A DNA stretch of 33,245 bases from Gammaproteobacteria bacterium (GTDB taxonomy: Bacteria > Pseudomonadota > Gammaproteobacteria > Eutrophobiales > Eutrophobiaceae): NCBI GenBank assembly GCA_021773215.1, contig JAJFKM010000073.1, forward strand, positions 1 through 33,245, written 5' to 3'. The notes beneath the pieces were generated by a model that saw only the letters and a list, made by a program, of their open reading frames with translations, had not been told where the DNA came from and ran no database searches. Numbering within the stretch: position 1 is the stretch's first letter; each line of letters begins with the position of its first letter. Made by a program: the position numbers and the translations under genes. Positions 7,105 through 12,598 of the stretch are shown here, piece after piece.

Positions 7105-7509
7105 ATGGAAAGCTCAAAAAGACTTCGTAGTGTAGTTCAAAGCATCGCTCATCATGCAGCTAGTGGATTATGTTATCTGCATCCACATTTAGGTGAGTAC
7201 GGTAAAAATAAATCCATTAATAAAATATCAGTCAATCTTCTTTCAGAATCATTTGAGCCACCTTTACAAGAAATATCAAGTGAGATTGAAATGTCTGTGA
7301 GTGCCTTACGTGAGAAATTTGAAGTGATATTAAAGTCTGAAAAGATGTGTTTAACTGATATTAAGGATGTAGTGTTAGAGTCTGAATTTGATAAAGACGA
7401 TTATCCGAGATACTGCTACGCAAAGTTAACCGTAGAGAGCGGAAAAATATTTGAATCGGCTATAACTTCAGGTGGAGAAGTTGGCGAAATACTTAGAAAA
7501 CACAGTTAG
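7105..7509 (+). CDS. Hypothetical soluble protein (134 aa)
   Basis: I do not recognise this protein. It has no signal peptide or membrane segment. The N-terminal part (SVVQSIAHHAASGLCYLHPH) looks helical and carries a His-His pair and a Cys. The middle is amphipathic and acidic, and the C-terminal half has beta-type segments (YCYAKLTVESGKIF). No catalytic signature can be assigned with confidence. No Shine-Dalgarno is visible before the ATG. It is the only gene between R10 and R11. Confidence 0.6.
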   Translation: MESSKRLRSVVQSIAHHAASGLCYLHPHLGEYGKNKSINKISVNLLSESFEPPLQEISSEIEMSVSALREKFEVILKSEKMCLTDIKDVVLESEFDKDDYPRYCYAKLTVESGKIFESAITSGGEVGEILRKHS

Positions 7510-7526
7510 TACATGGCTGTTAATAA

Positions 7527-7579
7527 TTTCCGCTTCTAGCCGAATAGAGAGTTACAGTGAAACATATTCAAAGCAGACG
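7527..7579 (+). repeat. Array element R11 (53 bp)
   Basis: Left arm TTTCCGCTTCTAGCCGAA, right arm AAGCAGACG, centre GAGAGTTACAGTG. It is preceded by GTTAATAA. Confidence 0.85.
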
Positions 7580-7613
7580 TTTTTTATAGAATCAAAATAA
7601 GGAAAGAATAATA

Positions 7614-8006
7614 ATTTTCAATAAAGTCACAGATGACGTTTACATAGATAAGTTAAGGAAATCCTTTGCCTCTAAAAATACGGTGACATATTTATATGTT
7701 TTTGTCGGCATTATCTTTTTAGTATTGAGTGTCTACTATGGGACATCAATATATGAAGAAATGATGGAGTATATCGGTCATCTCGAAGAAGAAGACTCAA
7801 GAAATATGAACGATAAAGATTTTGCTGACATGAGTGTTAAGTCAAATTTTTACTTTGGAATTGGCATAGGCGCTCTTCTTATAGGGGTATTAACAGCTGG
7901 TGTAACATTTATAGTGAATGCTTTTTTATTGTATTTTGGGGGTCGAAAAGAAAAAATGCTGATTCACTATTACGATAAGTCTAACTCAAACGACAGTAAG
8001 GATTAG
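7614..8006 (+). CDS. Two-pass membrane protein, probable ATT start
   Basis: The obvious start is GTG at 7683 (107 aa), but it has no ribosome site and would begin inside the first membrane helix. The frame stays open upstream to 7590 and reads like protein (FNKVTDDVYIDKLRKSFASK). AAGGAAAG lies 7 nt before an ATT at 7614, so ATT is the likely start, giving 130 aa; a decayed start codon is the alternative. The protein has two hydrophobic segments, the first starting at TYLYVFVGIIF and the second at FGIGIGALLIGVL. Between them is an acidic loop (HLEEEDSRN), and the end is a short charged tail. No family is recognised. Confidence 0.55.
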   Translation: MFNKVTDDVYIDKLRKSFASKNTVTYLYVFVGIIFLVLSVYYGTSIYEEMMEYIGHLEEEDSRNMNDKDFADMSVKSNFYFGIGIGALLIGVLTAGVTFIVNAFLLYFGGRKEKMLIHYYDKSNSNDSKD

Positions 8007-8016
8007 TCTCGTGTTA

Positions 8017-8069
8017 CATCCGCTTATGGCCGAATTGAGAGTTAAAATAAGTATGACTAAAAGCGGACA
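8017..8069 (+). repeat. Array element R12 (53 bp)
   Basis: Left arm CATCCGCTTATGGCCGAA, right arm AAAGCGGACA, centre GAGAGTTAAAATAAG. It is preceded by GTGTTA. Confidence 0.87.
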
Positions 8070-8116
8070 AAGCATCCTATAACTACTAGTGAATTTTCTT
8101 GTCGGAGTAGCAAGTA

Positions 8117-9106
8117 TTGTTTGAAAATAACGATATAGATAAATATTTTTTTGAAGAGATTCCTCTCGACAGAGATTGCTTGCTAATGAGCGAAAACTAC
8201 ATGGAAGAGTTTGATGAATCGCTCGGAAAAATGCTTCTAGGAGAAGAATGCAATCCTTATGAGGTCGGCTATGTAAGTCCCGTTGCAGTCAGAAGAATCA
8301 ATAAAAATTCTCTAGACCTATCTTGGTATCCCAACACATTCACGCGGTTTCATGAAGTCTCAATAACTTTACCAAAGGACATAATCAAGATATGTGTTGG
8401 TTGCTGGCAGTACGATATAAAGCCTTATATATTCGTTGATCACGAATGGTTAGAACATCTTCACTTGCGAGAATATTCTGTATTTGCATTAGTTGACGCA
8501 ATTGGTGTCAAAGATGCGATAAGAAGCAACTCCCTTAATAAAGAGAAACTTATAGAGTTAAGAACGAGAATAGATGATCTGGCAGAGAAGGAAATCGATA
8601 TATCTTTCATTTCTTTTGCTGACAGCCTCATACTCAAAACCAACTGGGATGTTGGATATTTTCATAAGGATATTAAATGCTCATACAAGCCTGAAAAAAT
8701 ACTCTATGTAATAAAAGAACTCGATCGTATTTATCAAGAAGTACTTGGCCTACAGATTTATGCAGTTCTTACACAGGGTAGTAATGAATACTATGGTGAA
8801 CCCTTGCTCCATATATCAAAAAGTAATAATCATATTTGCTTAAATAGCTTGGGTGTACCCTTTGCTGAACTTCTTGCTATCGAAAGCGCTGCAAAAAAAG
8901 CAATCAAATCAGGCGCTCATCCACCTATGCAGATGTATTTGGATGAACAGCTTTATCACTCATTGCAATTTAAGTATGCCTTCAAAAAAAACGATAAGCC
9001 TAAGAACAAATATTCGGCTATCATGAAATCTAGTCAGCCAAGTTATTTTTATTCATCTTGCGATGTGCTTATAGAAAACCTTCATGAACGAGAAAATGAA
9101 GATTAA
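8117..9106 (+). CDS. Hypothetical protein with a possible nucleotide-cyclase-like C-terminal fold
   Basis: A 329-residue soluble protein starting at TTG, supported by GGAG 9 nt upstream. The first half is unrecognised. From about residue 165 the order of elements resembles class III nucleotide cyclase folds found in many uncharacterised bacterial proteins: ISFADSLIL (metal-site-like FxDS strand), a long helix (YVIKELDRIYQEV), a YAVLTQG strand-turn, then EPLLHIS and a helix AELLAIESAAKKAI. The usual first metal-binding aspartate motif (FxDILG) is not seen, so catalysis is doubtful. The stop codon lies inside an attC-type site. The similarity is structural guesswork from pattern, weaker than for the gene at 9780. 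Confidence 0.6.
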   Translation: MFENNDIDKYFFEEIPLDRDCLLMSENYMEEFDESLGKMLLGEECNPYEVGYVSPVAVRRINKNSLDLSWYPNTFTRFHEVSITLPKDIIKICVGCWQYDIKPYIFVDHEWLEHLHLREYSVFALVDAIGVKDAIRSNSLNKEKLIELRTRIDDLAEKEIDISFISFADSLILKTNWDVGYFHKDIKCSYKPEKILYVIKELDRIYQEVLGLQIYAVLTQGSNEYYGEPLLHISKSNNHICLNSLGVPFAELLAIESAAKKAIKSGAHPPMQMYLDEQLYHSLQFKYAFKKNDKPKNKYSAIMKSSQPSYFYSSCDVLIENLHERENED

Positions 9107-9169
9107 CAAAATACTGCTAGGGACAAATCTACGCTGCACTTCGATTTGCACTAGAGCACAGCGTTAACT
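9101..9169 (+). other. Integron-type attC site (attC-a)
   Basis: The site overlaps the end of the preceding gene. Outer boxes are GATTAAC (R''-like) and GCGTTAACT (R'-like). The inner arms TGCTAGGGACAAATC and GATTTGCACTAGAGCA pair with bulges, as in the extrahelical-base pattern of attC. The loop is short. The R' box is not a perfect GTTRRRY. Element R13 follows immediately. Confidence 0.62.
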
Positions 9170-9220
9170 TACGCTTCTGGCCGAATACAGAGTTATAAAT
9201 AAGACGACCCAAAGCAGACA
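9168..9220 (+). repeat. Array element R13 (53 bp)
   Basis: Left arm CTTACGCTTCTGGCCGAA, right half CGACCCAAAGCAGACA, centre CAGAGTTATAAATAAG. It begins within the GTTAAC end of attC-a. Confidence 0.88.
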
Positions 9221-9244
9221 TTAGGACATGTTATATTTTCAAGT

Positions 9245-9634
9245 ATGAAAAGAATAATTGCAGCATTTCTAATTGCGCCAGGAGCATACCCACTGTGTAT
9301 GTTACTTTTTTCACAAAATGAAATGGCAGTCGGAGTAGCTTGGGTTTTTGCAATGTTTACTTATCCAATAGCTATTATTGTCGGAGTTCCGGCTTTAATG
9401 TTTTTTCGAGCACACCATTTTCAAAAATGGTGGCATTTTGTTATTGGAGCTGGATTTATTGGTTTTTTGCCATCATTATTTATCATTCTATTGCAATCGC
9501 GGGAACAATGGCTTTATGTCATTAGTGGTTTTATTGGTATAGGCGCATTTTCGGGTCTGGTATTTTGGTTCATAGCTTTTTGGAAATCTAACCAGTCGCA
9601 CAAGAACGAGACGCCGCAAAGCGGCTCCGCTTAG
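9245..9634 (+). CDS. Four-pass membrane protein (129 aa)
   Basis: Four hydrophobic segments are clear, at about residues 3-22, 28-53, 63-82 and 88-112, followed by a hydrophilic tail (KSNQSHKNETPQSGSA). The tail is encoded by a GCCGC/GCGGC hairpin that may be part of an attC site, a common arrangement at the 3' end of cassette genes. No catalytic motif is visible and I cannot name the family. Neighbours on both sides are possible nucleotide-cyclase-fold proteins; a membrane effector role is only speculation. Confidence 0.68.
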   Translation: MKRIIAAFLIAPGAYPLCMLLFSQNEMAVGVAWVFAMFTYPIAIIVGVPALMFFRAHHFQKWWHFVIGAGFIGFLPSLFIILLQSREQWLYVISGFIGIGAFSGLVFWFIAFWKSNQSHKNETPQSGSA

Positions 9635-9647
9635 CAAGACGTTAATG
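9587..9647 (+). other. Possible degenerate attC site (attC-b)
   Basis: The stretch has TCTAACC at its left end, an inner GCCGC/GCGGC hairpin and GACGTTAATG at its right end. The outer boxes pair poorly, so it is less secure than attC-a and attC-c. Element R14 starts within the terminal GTTAATG. Confidence 0.35.
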
Positions 9648-9698
9648 TCTGCTTATGGCCGAAATATGAATAATGTTACTAACGACCCAAAGCCGACC
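9646..9698 (+). repeat. Array element R14 (53 bp)
   Basis: Left arm TGTCTGCTTATGGCCGAA, right half CGACCCAAAGCCGACC. It follows GACGTTAA of attC-b. Confidence 0.85.
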
Positions 9699-9731
9699 TT
9701 ATGTTAATGCAAATAAAAGCCCTTAATTATG

Positions 9732-9756
9732 GTGTTATCGGAACTCCCAATAACAC
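9732..9756 (+). other. Hairpin before an integron cassette junction
   Basis: GTGTTAT and ATAACAC form a 7-bp stem, extended inside by GG/CC around AACT. Directly after it comes CTG followed by TTAGAC, where G9760/T9761 fits the G^TTRRRY recombination point of integrons. The hairpin may be the remaining half of an attC belonging to a lost upstream cassette. No T-run follows, so a terminator is less likely. Confidence 0.45.
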
Positions 9757-9760
9757 ACTG

Positions 9761-10727
9761 TTAGACGTCAGGAAATTTAATGCAAGATAATGACTCTTAT
9801 ATATTTAATAATTATGTTGCGGCCTTTATTGATATACTAGGCCAGCAAGATGAATTAGATGGATGTGGACTGCTTCCAGTTTTTGATTCGGATGAAGATA
9901 GGAAGGCATTTATATCTGTTGCTAGAGAATCCGTTGGTGCGATTCAAGAACTTCATAACAACTTTAATACATTTTTCGATTCTTTTTACGATACACAACA
10001 AGAATACAAACTTCCTCCAGAATTAGAAAAAGACTATAAAGCAATTAAGAAAACAGAAGTAAAGTTTCAAAGGTTTTCTGATGGTTTAGTAGCTTATATT
10101 TCTTTTAGTGAAGATTCAGGATCACTTCCAGTTAATGGATTATATTCACTTATAGTTGCATGTGGATCTCTTTGTTTTATAGGCCTAACTTCGAAAAAAC
10201 CAATTAGGGCAGGAGTAGACTTAGCATGGGGAATTGAATTAAATGAAAATGAATTATATGGTTGTGTGGTATCTAAAGCATATAACCTTGAAAGTAAGGT
10301 TGCGCAGTATCCCAGAGTAGTTATCGGTAGTGAAGTAGTTCAGTATCTGAACTACTTAGCAAAAGAACAAGGGGATAATTTACATACTAAGTATAATCGA
10401 GTTATGGCTAATACTTGTTTAAGTATGCTTTGTACAGATCCAGATGGGCAATATATTGTTAACTATCTAGGCGATTATTTTAGAGAGAATATTGCGGAAA
10501 ATATAGATAATAATACATTTGATGATGCTTATTCGTATATTGAATGTCAGGAAAATATTTACAAGGAGCAGAATAATACTAAACTATTATCCAGGTATAG
10601 ACATCTTAAGAGTTATTATGACTTTCACAAATCAAAGTGGAAGAATGACGTCTAACAATGCCATCAATTCTATCGCTACGCTCTCTGAGCCTCACGCTGC
10701 GCTTTTTAAGGTACCTTATGGCAAACG
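9761..10727 (+). mobile_element. Canonical integron gene cassette
   Basis: The unit starts at the T of G^TTAGACGTC (9760-9769) and ends at the G of AACG^TTA (10727). The R'' box of its attC (GACGTCTAAC, 10647-10656) is the exact 10-bp reverse complement of the cassette start. That complementarity is expected when a cassette inserts as a circle, because R'' and the cassette start are the two halves of one attC outer stem. It contains one gene (9780-10655). Confidence 0.8.
9780..10655 (+). CDS. Class III nucleotide-cyclase-fold protein (uncharacterised)
   Basis: A 291-residue cytosolic protein. The N-terminal YVAAFIDILGQQ and the later FQRFSDGLVAYISF place two aspartates where class III cyclases bind their metals. 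The following IRAGVDLAWGI strand-turn and YGCVVSKAYNLESKVAQYPRV helix match the second half of that fold. The substrate-positioning Asn/Arg of true adenylate cyclases are not evident, and many family members with FIDILG/FSD are unassigned. Synthesis of a cyclic nucleotide, possibly in a defence context such as Pycsar, is therefore only a hypothesis; no linked effector with a nucleotide-binding domain is seen. AGGA precedes the ATG. The gene is the cargo of a canonical integron cassette. Confidence 0.72.
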   Translation: MQDNDSYIFNNYVAAFIDILGQQDELDGCGLLPVFDSDEDRKAFISVARESVGAIQELHNNFNTFFDSFYDTQQEYKLPPELEKDYKAIKKTEVKFQRFSDGLVAYISFSEDSGSLPVNGLYSLIVACGSLCFIGLTSKKPIRAGVDLAWGIELNENELYGCVVSKAYNLESKVAQYPRVVIGSEVVQYLNYLAKEQGDNLHTKYNRVMANTCLSMLCTDPDGQYIVNYLGDYFRENIAENIDNNTFDDAYSYIECQENIYKEQNNTKLLSRYRHLKSYYDFHKSKWKNDV

Positions 10728-10733
10728 TTAATG
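10647..10733 (+). other. Integron attC site (attC-c)
   Basis: This is the clearest attC in the window. It runs from GACGTCTAACAATGCCAT, with the stop codon of the preceding gene inside R'', to ATGGCAAACGTTAATG. TAAC/GTTA and TGCCAT/ATGGCA pair in the stem with an extrahelical offset, leaving a ~45-nt variable centre. The outer left box matches the start of its own cassette at 9760. The truncated element R15 begins directly after GTTA. Confidence 0.82.
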
Positions 10734-10757
10734 TCCACTTCTGGCCGTAAGCAGACC
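10732..10757 (+). repeat. Array element R15 (truncated, 26 bp)
   Basis: The left half TGTCCACTTCTGGCCG is joined straight to a right-arm-like AAGCAGACC, so the centre is deleted. No further copies follow; this marks the right end of the array. Confidence 0.75.
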
Positions 10758-10868
10758 TCAAAATTTAGGTGGAAAATTAATTACTAACTTACTGATCTAT
10801 AACAATCGACATAGCTTAAAAGTGGAAAATTAAATAGTTTAAGTATTTGATATGTAAGATTAGTTATA

Positions 10869-10895
10869 CACCTTAGGAGGGTGATGCTCTATCCA
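10869..10895 (-). other. tRNA-Arg(CCT) fragment
   Basis: On the minus strand the 27 nt contain the 3' side of a D-arm (TGGATAGAGCA) followed by a complete anticodon arm: CACC, loop CTCCTAA with anticodon CCT, GGTG. The T-arm and acceptor stem are missing on both sides, so this is a fragment, probably a recombination scar. Confidence 0.6.
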
Positions 10896-11070
10896 TCAAA
10901 ACTACTAATATCTTCGTTTGCGTTAATAGGAATATATACAAGAATTATTGTCCCACAAGAGAATATCAACACTAATTAAATCAGTGGTTTAACTTATCAC
11001 GAGACTGAAATTTGTGGGGCAAAATTAAAGTTTAACTCATTGAATATATTGTGAAATACATTGAAAGTCA

Positions 11071-11121
11071 GTACTATTCGTAAATAGTAGGTCGGAGGTT
11101 CGAATCCTCTTTCCGGCACCA
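11071..11121 (+). other. 3' half of a tRNA-Thr(CGT)-like gene (probable att site)
   Basis: A T-arm (GGAGGTTCGAATCCTC) is followed by TTTCCGGCACCA, i.e. the 3' acceptor strand with CCA. Upstream, TACTATTCGTAA and TAGTAGGTC look like an anticodon arm with CGT and the variable loop of tRNA-Thr, but with one extra A that breaks the stem. No D-arm or 5' acceptor strand (GCCGGAA expected) precedes it. 3' tRNA duplicates of this type mark integration sites of genomic islands. Confidence 0.68.
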
Positions 11122-11204
11122 TCCATCTAGGTTTCAATAAAAAGTTACAAATAATTCATGATATTCTTGCCGCACAAAAAAACTTGAATAGTAAAACAAT
11201 AATT

Positions 11205-11588
11205 ATGACGCGATTACTGTTGATTCTATTGCTTCTAACATCGAATCAGGTCAATGCTGTAGATGGCTACTTCGAAGATAGTTATGGTTTGTATTTGAAA
11301 TGCGAAAAAACACTTTATGGTAATGGTGATTCTAGTGTCGATCCACAGACACTTTATCACACTGGTTTATGTGGTGGGTACATTGGCGCGATACATGACA
11401 GTGTGAAAGACTTGGTTTTTCATGGTCTTATAGGGAAAGATCCTTACTGCATGCCTTCAGGAATAAATCGTGGTCAACTTGTGAGAATTGTCGTTAGCTA
11501 TATAAAAGATAACCCTGAAAGTTACACCCAGAGTGCCAGCAGCAGCGTACTGGGTGCTTATTCTGAATCATTTCCTTGCAATGAATAA
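11205..11588 (+). CDS. Rap1a/Tai-type immunity family protein
   Basis: A 127-residue secreted protein with a signal peptide (MTRLLLILLLL to NA). The mature part has the Rap1a/Tai pattern: a first Cys in a YLKCEKTLYG context, LCGGYIGAIHDSV, then YCMPSGINRGQLVRIVVSYIKDN with the conserved CxP turn and a PES helix, and a terminal FPCNE. The paired cysteines should form disulfides in the periplasm. Family members characterised so far neutralise type VI amidase effectors. No effector gene lies beside it, so it may be an orphan immunity protein or have another role. A TTG at 11184 would add seven residues; the ATG places the signal peptide better. Confidence 0.72.
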   Translation: MTRLLLILLLLTSNQVNAVDGYFEDSYGLYLKCEKTLYGNGDSSVDPQTLYHTGLCGGYIGAIHDSVKDLVFHGLIGKDPYCMPSGINRGQLVRIVVSYIKDNPESYTQSASSSVLGAYSESFPCNE

Positions 11589-11761
11589 TAGGCATCAATA
11601 GAAAAAGTAATTAGAAGTTATCGTCTCTTTTGTTGTCTGTTTTCATTATTAAAATCTGGACAATACCTGATCGAATCATCGAAATTTAAATAATCACTAA
11701 GAAATTAGTGACAAATATATTATATTTTTAGTCAATAATATTAAATTTTCGTTGTTATCAC

Positions 11762-12223
11762 ATGAAAGAACTACTATTAAGTTTAGTCTTATCCTATTTG
11801 CCATATTCAATTGATACTAACACTCAAGAATTTAAACAATATGTTAGCGATTTAAAAATAATTGAACTTGAGCCAGAAAAAATTGAATTAGAAATCTGCG
11901 GTGCAGTAGGTGCTTGTAATGGTAACTACACATTCGCTTACGATGATAAAACGAACATAATACATGTTCCGAAGAGCTGTAATTTAGAAGAATACCGATG
12001 CAAAGCTGCGCTAATGCATGAGTTCGTACACGTCATACAAAATTACACTGGCAAATATACCGTTGATGCAAGTTGCTATGATGAACTAAAGTTAGAAGTA
12101 GAAGCATACAAATTGCAAAATCACTATTTGAATACAGTCGGTATTAATTTCGGTTTTATAAGCAACCGTTTTTCACAATATTTTTTAGCACATTGTCTTC
12201 TTCAAGAAGCAAGCAAAACCTAA
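11762..12223 (+). CDS. Putative secreted HEFVH metalloprotease-like protein
   Basis: A 153-residue protein with a short hydrophobic N-terminus (MKELLLSLVLSYL), probably a signal sequence. It carries a zincin-type motif HEFVH (H86, E87, H90) and, 20-odd residues later, an acidic LEVEAY segment that could give the third zinc ligand. Several cysteines (C46, C52, C73, C80, C105) suggest disulfides outside the cytoplasm. It resembles small HExxH proteins of unassigned substrate. The MHEFVHVIQ/EVEAY arrangement is visible; peptidase activity is inferred. No ribosome site is seen, and the neighbour upstream is the Rap1a-type gene 173 bp away. Confidence 0.65.
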   Translation: MKELLLSLVLSYLPYSIDTNTQEFKQYVSDLKIIELEPEKIELEICGAVGACNGNYTFAYDDKTNIIHVPKSCNLEEYRCKAALMHEFVHVIQNYTGKYTVDASCYDELKLEVEAYKLQNHYLNTVGINFGFISNRFSQYFLAHCLLQEASKT

Positions 12224-12598
12224 GTACACGTACAGCAATAGGTATTTAATAAATTAGTTTGCAGAAATAGCTTTACCTGTATTTAGCAAATCAATATCAT
12301 CAGATAGCGCTACTATGTAGTGAGTCTAGTTCGAGTTATGTTTTCTAAAATCCAGAAATATACTCTCTCGCAACACAAACATGTGATGACATGAGACGAA
12401 TTAAACGCTACTGTCTTTAAAATTGGAGCGTAAGTAATGTGGTTTAATAAAACGAGAATTTAGCGTAATACGGTTCCGCAGTATCATAGTTCTACATGTA
12501 TTGTCCGTTTTTTTGTTGTCCAGATACGGCCATCAACGTCATAGAAAAAATATAAAAAGTAGCTTGTCCAAAAATCCGCTTGCAACAGAGACAATAAA
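12224..12598. other. Intergenic region before the secretin/lectin genes
   Basis: There are 375 bp without a convincing ORF. It must contain the promoter for the downstream genes, but no clear -35/-10 pair stands out. TTGTCC occurs three times between about 12500 and 12570. No RNA gene or hairpin with a T-run was recognised. Confidence 0.4.

Larger units (their letters stand above)
10758..11204. other. Non-coding junction region, right edge of the array
   Basis: There is no convincing gene. The stretch holds two copies of GTGGAAAATTAA (10769-10780 and 10822-10833, 53 bp apart) and an inverted pair TTGTCCCACAA (10948-10958) / TTGTGGGGCAA (11012-11022, 10 of 11 matching). It also holds the two tRNA fragments listed separately. 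Paired short repeats next to tRNA pieces are what the edge of an integrated element leaves behind. Confidence 0.5.

Noticed and set aside
2529-9698. Treating every 53-bp element as an integron attC site
   Set aside because: The elements lack the R''/R' boxes (AAC ... GTT) and extrahelical pattern of attC. True attC sites occur beside only some of them.
9245-10655. Complete Pycsar defence system
   Set aside because: The cyclase-type motifs are incomplete, no effector with a nucleotide-binding domain is visible, and the genes are in separate cassettes.
397-10757. CRISPR array
   Set aside because: The repeats are 53-bp inverted elements separated by whole genes, not short spacers, and no cas gene is present.
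11071-11121. Intact tRNA-Thr gene
   Set aside because: No 5' acceptor strand or D-arm is present, and the anticodon stem is broken by one extra base.
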